Both the position numbers and the translations under genes were made by a program. A DNA stretch of 64,000 nt, taken from assembly GCF_900156435.1 (NCBI RefSeq), contig NZ_FTPQ01000003.1, positions 186,001-250,000 on the forward strand. The letters are read 5' to 3'. Below are positions 10,661-20,821 of this stretch, piece by piece (the stretch's first letter is position 1; each line of letters begins with the position of its first letter). The notes beneath the pieces were generated by a model. The model made no database searches and was not told the DNA's origin. It saw only the letters and a list, made by a program, of their open reading frames with translations. This DNA is from Microbacterium sp. RU1D (GTDB lineage Bacteria > Actinomycetota > Actinomycetes > Actinomycetales > Microbacteriaceae).

Positions 10661-11650
10661 CTACTGCGCCGACGCTCCCCGCCCCGGATGCCACGCCACC
10701 CACGCGCCGAGCGGATCCACCTCGCCCAGCACCTCGCCGTCCAGGGCGAGGGCGAAACCGCCCCGCTCCGCGGTCGGCGTTCCCGTCCATCCGTCGTGGA
10801 GCCCGGGAGCGTCGAGGGTCACCCATCGCCCCGCGGCGCGGGCCGCATCGATGACCGCCCCGCGCCGCGCGCGCGGTACGTGCGCGAGCACGCCCGGCGT
10901 GGTGACCACGAGCGTGGCGTCGCCCGGCGCCTGGGCGGCGAGCGCCGGCAGCGCGTCCGCGCCGTCGCCGGAGACCAGGAGCGGCGGGTCGTCGGCGGCG
11001 ATGTCGAGGGCGGCGACGATGCGCTCTCGCCGCCCCTCCTCCCCCGGCCACACCAGACCCGCGAGCCAGGCCCGGTCGTCCGTGTCGCGAGCGTCGAGCG
11101 GGTTGAGGTCGATCCCGGCGCGCCAGACGATCTCGGGCATCCGGAACGCGGGGTCGCCGGTCAGGTCGCTGTGCAGCTCGACCGCCGACGGACCGTCGAC
11201 CGGGTCGAGGGCGATGAGCTCGTCGCCGCGGTGGTAGCGGTACGAGTATCGGTCGGGGTACAGGCACAGACCGGCGCTCGCGCCGACCTCGAGCAGCGCG
11301 ATCGGACCGTCGATCCGCGCGAGCACCGGCAGCAGTGCCGCGCACCGGAGCGGTTCGTTCGTCTGCACGCTGCGCACGCGGCACTGCGCGGCGATCTCGT
11401 CGGCGTGGGCGGGGACCCACCGTGCCCACGCGTCGACGTCGTCCATCGGCGCCCCCAGCACGCGCATGACGGCGAAGACCAGCGAGGGTTGACGTCGCGT
11501 GTCGGGGATCGACGACAGCGCGGCCGCGACGTCAGCGTCGTCGACCACGCGGTGCGCCCATGCCTCGTAGAGCGCGGATCTGCCGGGCGCCTCCTCGCGG
11601 GCGAACCGCCCGTAGCGCTCGACGACGGCATCCACGGCATCCTGATCCAC
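10661..11650 (-). CDS. DUF2332 family protein
   Basis: 329 residues from GTG 11650, chosen because the conserved region (VDAVVERYGRFAREEA) begins there; the open frame upstream runs into the msrB promoter. It contains the DUF2332 core with an LLEVGASAGLCLYPDRYSY segment resembling a methyltransferase-like glycine loop, and LNPLDARD. Function is unknown. It ends 9 bp before the DUF3263 gene and is divergent from msrB. Confidence 0.82.
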   Translation of the reverse strand: MDQDAVDAVVERYGRFAREEAPGRSALYEAWAHRVVDDADVAAALSSIPDTRRQPSLVFAVMRVLGAPMDDVDAWARWVPAHADEIAAQCRVRSVQTNEPLRCAALLPVLARIDGPIALLEVGASAGLCLYPDRYSYRYHRGDELIALDPVDGPSAVELHSDLTGDPAFRMPEIVWRAGIDLNPLDARDTDDRAWLAGLVWPGEEGRRERIVAALDIAADDPPLLVSGDGADALPALAAQAPGDATLVVTTPGVLAHVPRARRGAVIDAARAAGRWVTLDAPGLHDGWTGTPTAERGGFALALDGEVLGEVDPLGAWVAWHPGRGASAQ

Positions 11651-11723
11651 CCTCGAATCATCGCAGCACGACCCGACCGGGGCCGGGCACGAGAGAATGG
11701 GACGCAGACGAAGGAGAGAACAC

Positions 11724-12143
11724 ATGACCTACGCCGTCGACAAGTCCGACGACCAGTGGCGCGCCGAGCTCAGCCCGGAGCAGTACGCGGTGCTGCGCCA
11801 GGCCGGCACCGAACGCGCCTGGACCGGTGAGCTGCTCGACGAGAGCCGCGCCGGCCTGTACACCTGCGCCGCGTGCGGCAACGAGCTGTTCCAGAGCGGC
11901 ACCAAGTTCGACTCGCACTGCGGGTGGCCGAGCTTCTACGAGTCGGTGCGCCCCGAGGCGGTCGAGCTGCTCGACGACAACAGCCACGGCATGCAGCGCA
12001 CCGAGGTGCGGTGCGCGAACTGCGGCTCGCACCTGGGCCACGTCTTCCCCGACGGCTTCGGCACCCCCACCGGCGACCGGTACTGCATGAACTCCCTGTC
12101 GCTGAACTTCACCCCGGCCGACTCTCCCGCCGACGGGGCATGA
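11724..12143 (+). CDS. msrB: Peptide-methionine (R)-S-oxide reductase
   Basis: 139 residues. It reduces methionine-R-sulfoxide in proteins using thioredoxin. Structural zinc cysteines C48/C51 and C97/C100 and catalytic C121 (RYCMN) are present, with the family motifs HCGWPSFYE and GHVFPDGF. AAGGAG precedes ATG 11724. The stop overlaps the start of the nitroreductase-like gene (ATGA), so the two are translationally coupled. Confidence 0.97.
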   Translation: MTYAVDKSDDQWRAELSPEQYAVLRQAGTERAWTGELLDESRAGLYTCAACGNELFQSGTKFDSHCGWPSFYESVRPEAVELLDDNSHGMQRTEVRCANCGSHLGHVFPDGFGTPTGDRYCMNSLSLNFTPADSPADGA

Positions 12144-12709
12144 GCGCCCTCGAGGCCATGCGCGACCGCCGGTCGTGGTCGAAGGTCACCGACCTCGCTC
12201 CCACCGGCCCCGAGCTCGAGGCCTTCGTCGCCGCCGCCGGTCGCGTCGCCGATCACAAGAGCCTCAAGCCGTGGCGTCTCATCGAGATCCGCGGCGCCGA
12301 TCGCGACCTTCTCGCGCGTGCACTCAACAAGGCCGACGGCAAGAAGGGGTACTCCTCCAAGCCCCGTCGCGCACCGCTAATCATCGCGGTGGTGGCCGAT
12401 TTCGGCTCGAAGAAGATCCCCGCGTGGGAGCAGGAGGCCGTGGCATCCGGTGTCGCCCACATGCTGAGCCTCGTGCTCGACGAAGCAGGTTTCGGGGTGT
12501 TCTGGCGCACCGACGACAACACCCGCCACAAGGTGCTGGCCAAGGCCCACGGCCTGTCGAAGCACGAGGTGCTGCTGGGCTGGCTCTACGTCGGCGGCAA
12601 GCCGACGATGTCGCGTCCGGTCCGCCGCAAGACCGTGGATGCCGCGAAGCACATCTCCCGCATGCCCGGCGGCAGGAAGAAGCGCAAGGTCGACGAGACG
12701 CGCCTCTGA
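12140..12709 (+). CDS. Nitroreductase-family flavoprotein
   Basis: 189 residues. The N-terminal RDRRSWSKV and the segment KSLKPWRLIEI are typical of the FMN-binding nitroreductase fold, and LGWLYVGG matches the C-terminal dimer region. The tail is strongly basic. It is coupled to msrB by an ATGA overlap, which suggests a shared role in redox stress. The substrate is not known. Confidence 0.88.
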   Translation: MSALEAMRDRRSWSKVTDLAPTGPELEAFVAAAGRVADHKSLKPWRLIEIRGADRDLLARALNKADGKKGYSSKPRRAPLIIAVVADFGSKKIPAWEQEAVASGVAHMLSLVLDEAGFGVFWRTDDNTRHKVLAKAHGLSKHEVLLGWLYVGGKPTMSRPVRRKTVDAAKHISRMPGGRKKRKVDETRL

Positions 12710-12730
12710 CCTCCCCGCGGGAACGGCCTC

Positions 12731-12758
12731 GACGCCGCCGGCTCCGGTCGGCGGCGTC
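12731..12758. terminator. Hairpin between convergent nitroreductase and YdcZ-type genes
   Basis: 10-bp GC stem (12731-12740 with 12749-12758) and an 8-nt loop located between two convergent genes. It could serve both strands. Confidence 0.65.
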
Positions 12759-12819
12759 GTCGCGTCCGCGGCGGACGTGCTGAGCGTTGTCCGCGGCCGC
12801 GATGCCCCGGTGGAGGGGA

Positions 12820-13761
12820 TCAGGGGCGGCGACGCCGCAACGGCACCGCGGCGACCACGACACCCGCGATGGCGACGGCGGCCGCCAGCAGCGCCACCGG
12901 TGTCGAGGGTGCGGCGGGAGCGGGCCACAGGGCGTCCAGCAGCACCGAGGTGGTGAGCAGCCCGACCACGGAGCCGAGCCCGAGCAGCAGCACGCCCGTG
13001 CGACGCACGACCACGGCTGACAGGAAGATGTAGATCACGCCCACGGCTCCGCCGACGTAGAGCCACGGTTCCGTCGGCACGACCCGTGGCGCGCCCACCA
13101 CCGCGACGTGCACGAACGCCGCCACCAGCAGCACCACGGTGCCGCCGATGAAGTTCACCAGCGTCGCGGTCAGCGGGCTCTCCACGCGCACGCGCAGTCG
13201 ACCGTTGGTCCCCTGCTGCCAGGCGACGCCCGCGCCTGCGATGGCCGGAACGACGAGCATCCACAGCGGCACACCGCCGATGGCATCCCCCGACAGGCAG
13301 ACCACGACGCCGCCGATGGCCAGCAGCGCCCCCACGACCCGGCGCACCGTGACGGGCACGACCCCCGCCGGCCCGTAGCCGACGCGGTCGAGAACGAGAC
13401 CGCCGGTGGTCTGGCCCGCGACGAACCCGACGGTGAAGAGGGCGACCCCGATCGTCGCGACCGTCAGCCCCTGGCTCGCGACGGTGAACGCTCCCGCGAG
13501 GCCGCCCAGCAGCATCCAGGCGGGAATGGTCCGCGACCGGATGCCGGACACGAGGCGTCCGAACCCGCGTCGGCCCTGCGGGACCAGTGCCGACAGCACG
13601 ATGAGGAGGGCCAGGCCCGAGCCGAACGAGATCGCGGCGGCGACGAACCCGTCAACGATCTCGGCGCCGAGCGTGCCGTTGATCCGCGCCTGCAGCGCCG
13701 TGAGGGCGCCGATCAGCACCGCTCCGGCGACGGCGATGCCGATCGATCCGCGCTCCGACAC
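12820..13761 (-). CDS. DMT/YdcZ-type (DUF606) membrane transporter
   Basis: 313 residues, ten predicted hydrophobic helices arranged as two five-helix halves, each with an ARINGTLG / QQGTNGRLR type motif, as in the DUF606 (YdcZ) branch of the drug/metabolite transporter superfamily. GTG 13761 is preceded by AGGAG. The substrate is unknown. It is divergent from the amylosucrase gene, 136 bp away. Confidence 0.88.
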   Translation of the reverse strand: MSERGSIGIAVAGAVLIGALTALQARINGTLGAEIVDGFVAAAISFGSGLALLIVLSALVPQGRRGFGRLVSGIRSRTIPAWMLLGGLAGAFTVASQGLTVATIGVALFTVGFVAGQTTGGLVLDRVGYGPAGVVPVTVRRVVGALLAIGGVVVCLSGDAIGGVPLWMLVVPAIAGAGVAWQQGTNGRLRVRVESPLTATLVNFIGGTVVLLVAAFVHVAVVGAPRVVPTEPWLYVGGAVGVIYIFLSAVVVRRTGVLLLGLGSVVGLLTTSVLLDALWPAPAAPSTPVALLAAAVAIAGVVVAAVPLRRRRP

Positions 13762-13897
13762 CGCTCTCCTCTCGCTCCCCCGCTCGGGGGCCACGCTCGA
13801 TCGTACGGGGGCGCGGACGGGCGCCGGATCCCGGCCCGCCGCGGCGCTTCCGTGCCGCTGTCGACGGAATCGCTCGCCATGCGTCAGGCTTTCCTGC

Positions 13898-15787
13898 GTG
13901 ACACAGCTCCAGCGCACCTCCCACGACGTCTCGGCGATCCTCGCCGACCTGACCGCCGACAACGTCGATCGCGAGTTCCTCGCGAACGCCGAGGTGCATC
14001 TCCCCCGCCTCCACGATCTGTTCTCCCGGCTCTACGGCGAGCGCCCCGACGGCTTCGAGCGTCTGGCATCCGTGGTCGATCTGGCGCGGCGCTCCTGGGC
14101 GTCCCGTTCCGCCGATCTGAAGGCCCTCGACCGTGCGCGCGGGAGCGACCCGGAGTGGTTCGAGAACGAGCGCATGGTCGGGGGTGTCTGCTACGTCGAC
14201 CGCTACGCCGGCGGACTCCGCGGCATCCGGGACTCCATCCCGTACTTCCGCGAGCTCGGGCTGACCTACCTGCACCTCATGCCGCTGTTCGAGAGCCCTG
14301 AGGGCAACAGTGACGGCGGGTACGCGGTGTCGAGCTACCGTCGGGTGAACCCCGCGCTCGGAACGATGGCCGAACTCGCCGAGCTCGCCGCAGAGCTGCG
14401 CCGGGCCGGCATCTCGCTCGTCGTGGACTTCATCTTCAACCACACCAGCAACGAGCATCGCTGGGCACAGAAGGCGATCGCGGGCGAGCGCGGATACGAG
14501 GACTTCTACCTCATCTTCCCCGACCGCGAGATGCCCGACGCCTACGAGCGCACCACGCGCGAGATCTTCCCCGACGACCACCCGGGCTCGTTCGTGCAGC
14601 TCGACGACGGGCGGTGGATCTGGGCCACCTTCTACCACTTCCAGTGGGACCTCAACTACGCCAACCCCGCCGTCTTCGAGGCCATGGCGGGCGAGATGCT
14701 GTTCCTTGCGAACCAGGGCGTCGAGATCCTGCGGATGGATGCCGTGGCATTCATCTGGAAGCGCCTCGGCACCACGTGCGAATCGCTCCCGGAGGCGCAC
14801 CTGCTGCTGCAGGCGTTCAACGCGGTGCTGCGCATGGCAGCCCCCGGGCTGCTGTTCAAGTCGGAGGCGATCGTGCACCCCGACGAGGTCGTGTCGTACA
14901 TCTCGCCCGAGGAGTGCCAGATCTCGTACAACCCGCTGCAGATGGCGTTGACCTGGGAGGCCTTGGCCACCCGCGACGGACGCCTCCTGCAGCAGGCCCT
15001 CGAACGCCGCCACGCCCTCCCCGCGGGCACGGCCTGGGTCAATTACGTCCGCAGTCATGACGACATCGGGTGGACCTTCGCCGATGAGGATGCCGCGGAG
15101 CTCGGCATCGACGGGTACCCCCACCGCCGCTTCCTGAACGACTTCTACGTCGGACGCGCCGAGGGCACTTTCGCGCGCGGCGTGCCCTTCCAGGAGAACC
15201 CGCGCACCGGCGATGCGCGCGTGGCCGGCACCACGGCATCCCTCGCGGGGATCGAAGCGGGCGACGCCGGCGGGGAGGACCGCGTCATCCTCGCCCACGC
15301 GCTGGCCTTGTCGACCGGCGGGATCCCCCTCCTCTACCTCGGCGACGAGGTCGCCCAGCTGAACGACTACGGCTACACCGACCGGCCCGAAGAGGCGGGC
15401 GACAGCCGCTGGGTGCACCGGCCGTATCGTCCGGCGCAGAACTACGCCGACCGGACGGATGCCGGCACCCCCGCCGGGCGCGTCTTCGCCCGTCTCACGC
15501 GCCTGCTCGACGTGCGCCGCGCCACGGCGGAGTTCGCCGGCAACGAGCTCATCGCCTTCGACGCGCGCGTCCCCTCCGTCGTCGCGTTCCTCCGCCCCGG
15601 CGACAACGGCTTCGCCGTGCTGGTCATGGCCAACGTCGCCGACTCGGCCGTCGAGATCGACGCCCTGACGCTCTCGGGCCTGGCGCCCGAAGCGCTCGAC
15701 ATCGTCACCTCGGCGCCGGTCTGGCTGGGCGCCGGTCTCACCCTCAGCGCCCACGGCGTGCGGTGGCTGCGCGTGCGACCGCGTTGA
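13898..15787 (+). CDS. Amylosucrase-type GH13 enzyme
   Basis: 629 residues, close to the length of amylosucrase. A (beta/alpha)8 GH13 catalytic domain with nucleophile D281 (RMDAVAF), acid/base E323 (KSEAI) and transition-state stabiliser D388 (RSHDDIGW). It should split sucrose and transfer glucose to a glucan, releasing fructose, or else hydrolyse sucrose. The absence of a signal peptide puts it in the cytoplasm. GTG 13898 begins the conserved N-terminal helical region. Sucrose hydrolase is the closest alternative. Confidence 0.9.
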   Translation: MTQLQRTSHDVSAILADLTADNVDREFLANAEVHLPRLHDLFSRLYGERPDGFERLASVVDLARRSWASRSADLKALDRARGSDPEWFENERMVGGVCYVDRYAGGLRGIRDSIPYFRELGLTYLHLMPLFESPEGNSDGGYAVSSYRRVNPALGTMAELAELAAELRRAGISLVVDFIFNHTSNEHRWAQKAIAGERGYEDFYLIFPDREMPDAYERTTREIFPDDHPGSFVQLDDGRWIWATFYHFQWDLNYANPAVFEAMAGEMLFLANQGVEILRMDAVAFIWKRLGTTCESLPEAHLLLQAFNAVLRMAAPGLLFKSEAIVHPDEVVSYISPEECQISYNPLQMALTWEALATRDGRLLQQALERRHALPAGTAWVNYVRSHDDIGWTFADEDAAELGIDGYPHRRFLNDFYVGRAEGTFARGVPFQENPRTGDARVAGTTASLAGIEAGDAGGEDRVILAHALALSTGGIPLLYLGDEVAQLNDYGYTDRPEEAGDSRWVHRPYRPAQNYADRTDAGTPAGRVFARLTRLLDVRRATAEFAGNELIAFDARVPSVVAFLRPGDNGFAVLVMANVADSAVEIDALTLSGLAPEALDIVTSAPVWLGAGLTLSAHGVRWLRVRPR

Positions 15788-15798
15788 GGAGTGGCGAG

Positions 15799-16080
15799 GT
15801 GAGCTCCGACGCCGCCCCGCCCGGCAACCACGTGCGCCACGTCATGGCGTTGGTGGCGGGGCTGGCAGCGATGGCGAGCGTCGTGTGGGCGCCGGTCGGC
15901 CTCGCGGGCGACCTCATCATGCTCGTCGTGGGGGTCACCGCGCTCCTGTTCGCGTGGGAGGCGGCCACCCGTCCGGGACCCCTGCGGGCCGTCGCGGTCG
16001 CCGGTGCCCTGCTCGCCGGGTTGGTGACGATCGCCGCGGCGGGGGTGTTCCTCGTGGTGTTGGCGAACGCCCTGTCGTGA
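15799..16080 (+). CDS. Small three-helix membrane protein
   Basis: 93 residues from GTG 15799. Three hydrophobic segments are visible (about 18-38, 41-56 and 64-90). It starts 11 bp after the amylosucrase stop, so it is probably on the same transcript. I do not recognise a family. Confidence 0.65.
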   Translation: MSSDAAPPGNHVRHVMALVAGLAAMASVVWAPVGLAGDLIMLVVGVTALLFAWEAATRPGPLRAVAVAGALLAGLVTIAAAGVFLVVLANALS

Positions 16081-16091
16081 CGCGCCGCTAG

Positions 16092-16355
16092 AGGGGCATC
16101 AGCGACCTGTCCGGATACGACATGTACGTCACGGCCTACCCGTGGCCCATGTGCCTCGGCGCCGTCTACGACGCCCAGCCCGATCGCCTCTTCTTCGCGG
16201 TCACGCGGGAGGAGGAGGGCGAGCATTACGAGGACGGCAACCGTCTCATGTCGCTGGCGACGTTCTACGACGAGTACGCGAAGGCGCCGGAGGACCGCGC
16301 CCTGTCCGCCGAGCAGATCCGGGTGGATGCCGCGACGGCGCCGTTCCAGGCGTGA
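16092..16355 (+). pseudogene. Remnant of a nucleoside (guanine-type) deaminase
   Basis: The frame after the TAG at 16089 reads through SDLSGYDMYVTAYPWPMCLGA and on to EGEHYEDGNRL and TFYDEYAK, the C-terminal half of a CDA-fold guanine or nucleoside deaminase. The N-terminal half with the zinc-binding His/Cys-Ala-Glu motif is absent and the zinc motif P-C-P-M-C reads P-W-P-M-C. An ATG at 16122 could start a 77-residue product, but it could not be an active deaminase. It is probably a deletion remnant. Confidence 0.8.
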
Positions 16356-16411
16356 CCGCGCGTCACGGGTCCTGAGCGCCCGGGTGGCCCGAGCTTTTCC
16401 GCAGGAGAAGG

Positions 16412-16484
16412 TGCCGGCTACAGGACTTGAACCTGCAACCCCCGTATTACAAGTACGGTGCGCTACCAATTGCGCCAAGCCGGC
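16412..16484 (-). tRNA. tRNA-Thr (anticodon TGT)
   Basis: A 73-nt cloverleaf on the minus strand. The acceptor stem pairs GCCGGCT with AGCCGGC; the anticodon stem CCGTA/TACGG encloses the loop CTTGTAA, giving anticodon TGT (reads ACA). The T arm has GGTTCAAGTCC. The full CCA end is not encoded. Confidence 0.96.
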
Positions 16485-16532
16485 GTGAGGCGACGAGCGC
16501 CCCGGCGATCGAGTCTACGACCCGAGACGACG

Positions 16533-16910
16533 TCACTCCGCGTGGTGTCCGCTCTCGCGGTCCCACTCGAGCGACTTGAATTGCAGGAACGAGCAGAGGT
16601 TGCCCGCGATGACGAGCTCGGCGGCGAGGCTCGCCATGTCGTGCGGGGTGAGCGTGAGGTCGTCGGGACGCGCGGTGAGCGTCGCCTCCCACAGGGGGTC
16701 GTCGTAGCCGCGCGGCTGCATGTAGATGGAGGCCGTGGTGTTGCGCAGGTTCATGACCACCAGACCGGTGTCCTGACCGTCCGCGTCCTCTTGATCGACG
16801 ACCTTGACGGTGCCGGTCACGGCGTGGCCCTGCGCGAGGAATTCCTCGACCCACACCTTCAACTGATCACGGGACCGCCGCGGCGGGGAGTCCTCGAGCT
16901 CGTCGTTCAT
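16533..16910 (-). CDS. Conserved hypothetical cytoplasmic protein
   Basis: 125 residues, soluble and acidic, without a signal peptide or membrane segment. It looks like one compact alpha/beta domain beginning after an Arg/Pro-rich leader. It lies 42 bp upstream of the thioredoxin-fold gene's stop, between that gene and tRNA-Thr. I do not recognise a family and assign no function. Confidence 0.65.
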   Translation of the reverse strand: MNDELEDSPPRRSRDQLKVWVEEFLAQGHAVTGTVKVVDQEDADGQDTGLVVMNLRNTTASIYMQPRGYDDPLWEATLTARPDDLTLTPHDMASLAAELVIAGNLCSFLQFKSLEWDRESGHHAE

Positions 16911-16951
16911 GTCACCAGAATCTCATATGTCGCCGCGGCGCAGCGGCTCGA

Positions 16952-17905
16952 TCACCCTGCGGGAGTGGCCGACGGGGTCGGAGTGGGCGTGGCGGTGGAG
17001 TAGTACGCGTTGCTGTCTACGGTGAGCACGAACTGGGCGAATTCCTTCGCGTCGTTCATGGTGCCGACGTACTCCGTGCCGTTCACGAAAACCGTGGGCG
17101 TGGCGGTGAGCGCCTGACCGTCGGTGCCGGGCAGACCCTTGATCGCGCGGTCGGTCGCGGCCTTCGCCCACGAGGTGTAGGTCTCGTCCTCGATGCAGTC
17201 GCGCACCGTCGCCACGTCGCTCACGCCGGCGCCCTGCGCCATGTCGGCGAGCTGCTGGTCGCTGTAGCCGTCGGAGTCGACCACGGGCTGGTTGGTCAGG
17301 AGCTCGTGGTTGTAAGCGAAGAAGCGGTCCGAGGCGTGGGTCGCGACGCACGCGGCCGCGCCCGCGGCGCGCAGGCTGTACTTGGTGCCGTTGGACTTCG
17401 ACGTGAGCATGGCGACCGGGTAATACGACAGGGTCGCGGCGCCGTCGGCGACCCACTTCGACAGCTGCGTGGCGTTCGCCGCTTCGAACTCGTGCGCCTC
17501 GGCCGACATGTAGTCGACGTACACGCGGATGTCGACCGGAGCCGCCGTTCCGGTGGGCTCGGGCGTCGGAGCGGCCGAGGGGGCGGCATCCGTCGACATC
17601 GTCCCGGCACTGCCGTCGACGGTCTGGTCGGCGAGGGGGTCGGCGACACCCGTGGCAGTCGTCACGGCGAAGCCGTCGTCGGTCGCCGCGGCGGGCAGGG
17701 CCTGCGAACGCGCCTCACGCGAGTTCAGCGCGGCGGACACGCCCACCGCGCCCACCGCGATCACCGCGACGGCCCCGACGCCGATCAGCGAGCGGCGCGC
17801 GATGCGCCAGCGCGTCTGCTTCGCCTTGACCTGCTGCGCCTTCTCGCGCACCGCCTCGCGACGGTCGCGTTCGGCGGGCACGTTCGGGGTCTGGTCGTGG
17901 GACAT
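16952..17905 (-). CDS. Membrane-anchored DsbA/thioredoxin-fold protein lacking CxxC
   Basis: 317 residues. A basic cytoplasmic segment, one membrane helix (about 38-60), a long Ala/Thr/Pro linker, then a Thioredoxin_4/DsbA-like domain (about 125-300) with the cis-Pro region TPTVFVNGTEYVGTM. The site where DsbA has CPxC reads VDYMSAEAHEFE, so there is no catalytic disulfide. ATG 17905 begins the MSHDQTPN leader; a longer open frame exists. It is likely exported and non-redox: a scaffold, a chaperone or a degenerate oxidoreductase. Confidence 0.82.
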   Translation of the reverse strand: MSHDQTPNVPAERDRREAVREKAQQVKAKQTRWRIARRSLIGVGAVAVIAVGAVGVSAALNSREARSQALPAAATDDGFAVTTATGVADPLADQTVDGSAGTMSTDAAPSAAPTPEPTGTAAPVDIRVYVDYMSAEAHEFEAANATQLSKWVADGAATLSYYPVAMLTSKSNGTKYSLRAAGAAACVATHASDRFFAYNHELLTNQPVVDSDGYSDQQLADMAQGAGVSDVATVRDCIEDETYTSWAKAATDRAIKGLPGTDGQALTATPTVFVNGTEYVGTMNDAKEFAQFVLTVDSNAYYSTATPTPTPSATPAG

Positions 17906-18118
17906 GGAACCTTCCGGGCATAAACGTCTGCCGCATGAAATCGGGGGGAACGCGCGGGTAGAGCGAACGATCAACGATGCTAACGAGGCTGGCTGAGAAA
18001 TGACCAGACACGTGCGATACTGACCGTGCGTCCAACGTCGGACGCACGGGGTCGCCCCCGTTCATTCCATTCACTACGGATCGTCCGGCACGTACCTGCC
18101 GGTGAAGGAGAAGAAAAC

Positions 18119-19222
<1,104 letters not shown>

Positions 19223-19236
19223 CCCATCGCATCGAC

Positions 19237-19282
19237 GCGGCGCGTCCCCGATCCCGACCTCGTCGGGCCGGGGGCGCGCCGC
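19237..19282. terminator. GC-rich hairpin after the ABC ATPase gene
   Basis: Near-perfect 14-bp stem (19237-19250 with 19269-19282, one mismatch) and an 18-nt loop between two plus-strand genes. No T tract follows clearly. Confidence 0.6.
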
Positions 19283-19303
19283 ACCGTTTTCCCGGAGGTA
19301 TCC

Positions 19304-20626
19304 GTGTCCGAATCGCTCAGCATCACGGCCAGCACCGTCGACCCGGGCCTTCTGCAGCTGCCGTGGTCGACCGGCCTCGCCGATTGGCCGAGCAGCCACA
19401 TCGTCGCCCTGCCCAAGGGCATCTCCCGCCACCTCGTGCGCTTCGCCAACCTCTCCGGTCGCGTCGTGGCCATCAAGGAGACGACCGAGGAGATGGCCCG
19501 TCGTGAATACGACATGCTCGGCAACCTCGACCGTCTCGACGCTCCCTGCGTCGACCGCGTCGCGGTGATCGCCGGGCGCACCGACGCCTCGGGTCGTCCC
19601 CTCCCCGCGGCCCTGGTCACCGCGCACCTGAAGTTCTCCCTCCCCTACCGCGCCCTCTTCACGCAGGTACTGCGCCCGCACACCGCGACGCGTCTCGTCG
19701 ACGCCCTCGCGGTGCTCCTCGTGCGCTTGCACAACGTGGGCTTCTACTGGGGCGACGTGTCGCTGTCGAACACGCTGTTCCGCCGTGATGCCGGTGAATT
19801 CGCCGCCTACCTCGTCGACGCTGAGACCGGCGAGCTGCACGGCAACCGCCTCAGTCCCGGCCAGCGGGCCCACGACCTCGACATCGCCCGCACCAACATC
19901 GCCGGCGAGATCATGGACCTCGAGGCCGGCGGGCGCCTGGAGGGTGGAGTGGATGCCGTCGCCGTCGCGGACGGCCTGGTGGCGTCGTACCACTCGCTGT
20001 GGGCTGCCCTCACCGACAAAGAGACGTTCGCCGTCGACGAGTCCTGGCGCATCACCGAGCGGGTCCACCGTCTCAACGCCCTCGGCTTCGACATCGGTGA
20101 GATGTCGATCCGCACCGCCGGCGACGGCACGCAGGTCTCCATCCAGCCGAAGGTCGTGGATGCCGGCCACCACCAGCGCCGCCTGCTGCGGCTGACGGGT
20201 CTCGATGTCGAGGAGAACCAGGCCCGCCGCCTCCTCAACGACCTCGACGAGTTCCGCGCGCGCGTCTCGCGCCTCGGCGCCGACGAAGAGATGGTCGCGC
20301 ACGAGTGGCTCACGCGCGTGTTCGAGCCGATTGTCATGGCCATCCCGTGGGACCTGCGGGCCAAGCTCGAACCCGCCGAGGTGTTCCACCAAGTGCTCGA
20401 GCACCGCTGGTACATGTCGCAGGCGCGCGGCCGGTCGGTCCCCCTCGCCGAGGTCGTCAGCTCGTACATCGACGACGTCCTGCGCCACCGCCGCGACGAG
20501 GCGACCGTCATGGGTCCGCCCACCGACACGATGTCGATCCCGACCGTCTCCGATGCCGACGCACCGGCCACGGGCGAGGTCCCCACGACCGACACCGACC
20601 TCGTCGATTGGCGCGACCTGGTCTGA
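19304..20626 (+). CDS. DUF4032 domain protein (kinase-fold-like N-terminus)
   Basis: 440 residues from GTG 19304 with GGAGG nearby. The N-terminal ~200 residues resemble a lipopolysaccharide-kinase/protein-kinase-like fold: VVAIKETTEEMARREYDML recalls the ATP-lysine strand, and HNVGFYWGDVSLSNTLF recalls the catalytic loop (H-x-G-x-x-x-G-D). The C-terminal half matches the actinobacterial DUF4032 domain. Biochemical function is unknown. Confidence 0.8.
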   Translation: MSESLSITASTVDPGLLQLPWSTGLADWPSSHIVALPKGISRHLVRFANLSGRVVAIKETTEEMARREYDMLGNLDRLDAPCVDRVAVIAGRTDASGRPLPAALVTAHLKFSLPYRALFTQVLRPHTATRLVDALAVLLVRLHNVGFYWGDVSLSNTLFRRDAGEFAAYLVDAETGELHGNRLSPGQRAHDLDIARTNIAGEIMDLEAGGRLEGGVDAVAVADGLVASYHSLWAALTDKETFAVDESWRITERVHRLNALGFDIGEMSIRTAGDGTQVSIQPKVVDAGHHQRRLLRLTGLDVEENQARRLLNDLDEFRARVSRLGADEEMVAHEWLTRVFEPIVMAIPWDLRAKLEPAEVFHQVLEHRWYMSQARGRSVPLAEVVSSYIDDVLRHRRDEATVMGPPTDTMSIPTVSDADAPATGEVPTTDTDLVDWRDLV

Positions 20627-20765
20627 GACGCATGGGTGTCGCACCCGTCCCCTAGCCGCCGAGATCATGCGATGGCATCGAGATCACAGTTGCCGGAGGC
20701 CGCCGAGCGTGTCACCTCGTCATGCTGATGCGAGCTCGCGGACAGGGCGCCCCCGCGGAATGACG

Positions 20766-20808
20766 GAGGCCGCGGCATCCGGGATCAGGTCTCGGATGCC
20801 GCGGCCTC
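20766..20808. terminator. Terminator hairpin after the NAD(P)-binding gene
   Basis: 16-bp perfect stem (20766-20781 with 20793-20808), 11-nt loop, 13 bp beyond the stop of the minus-strand oxidoreductase-like gene. It contains GGCATCC/GGATGCC in the arms. The stretch 20627-20765 shows no gene. Confidence 0.8.
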
Positions 20809-20821
20809 GGCGTCGCGCGGG

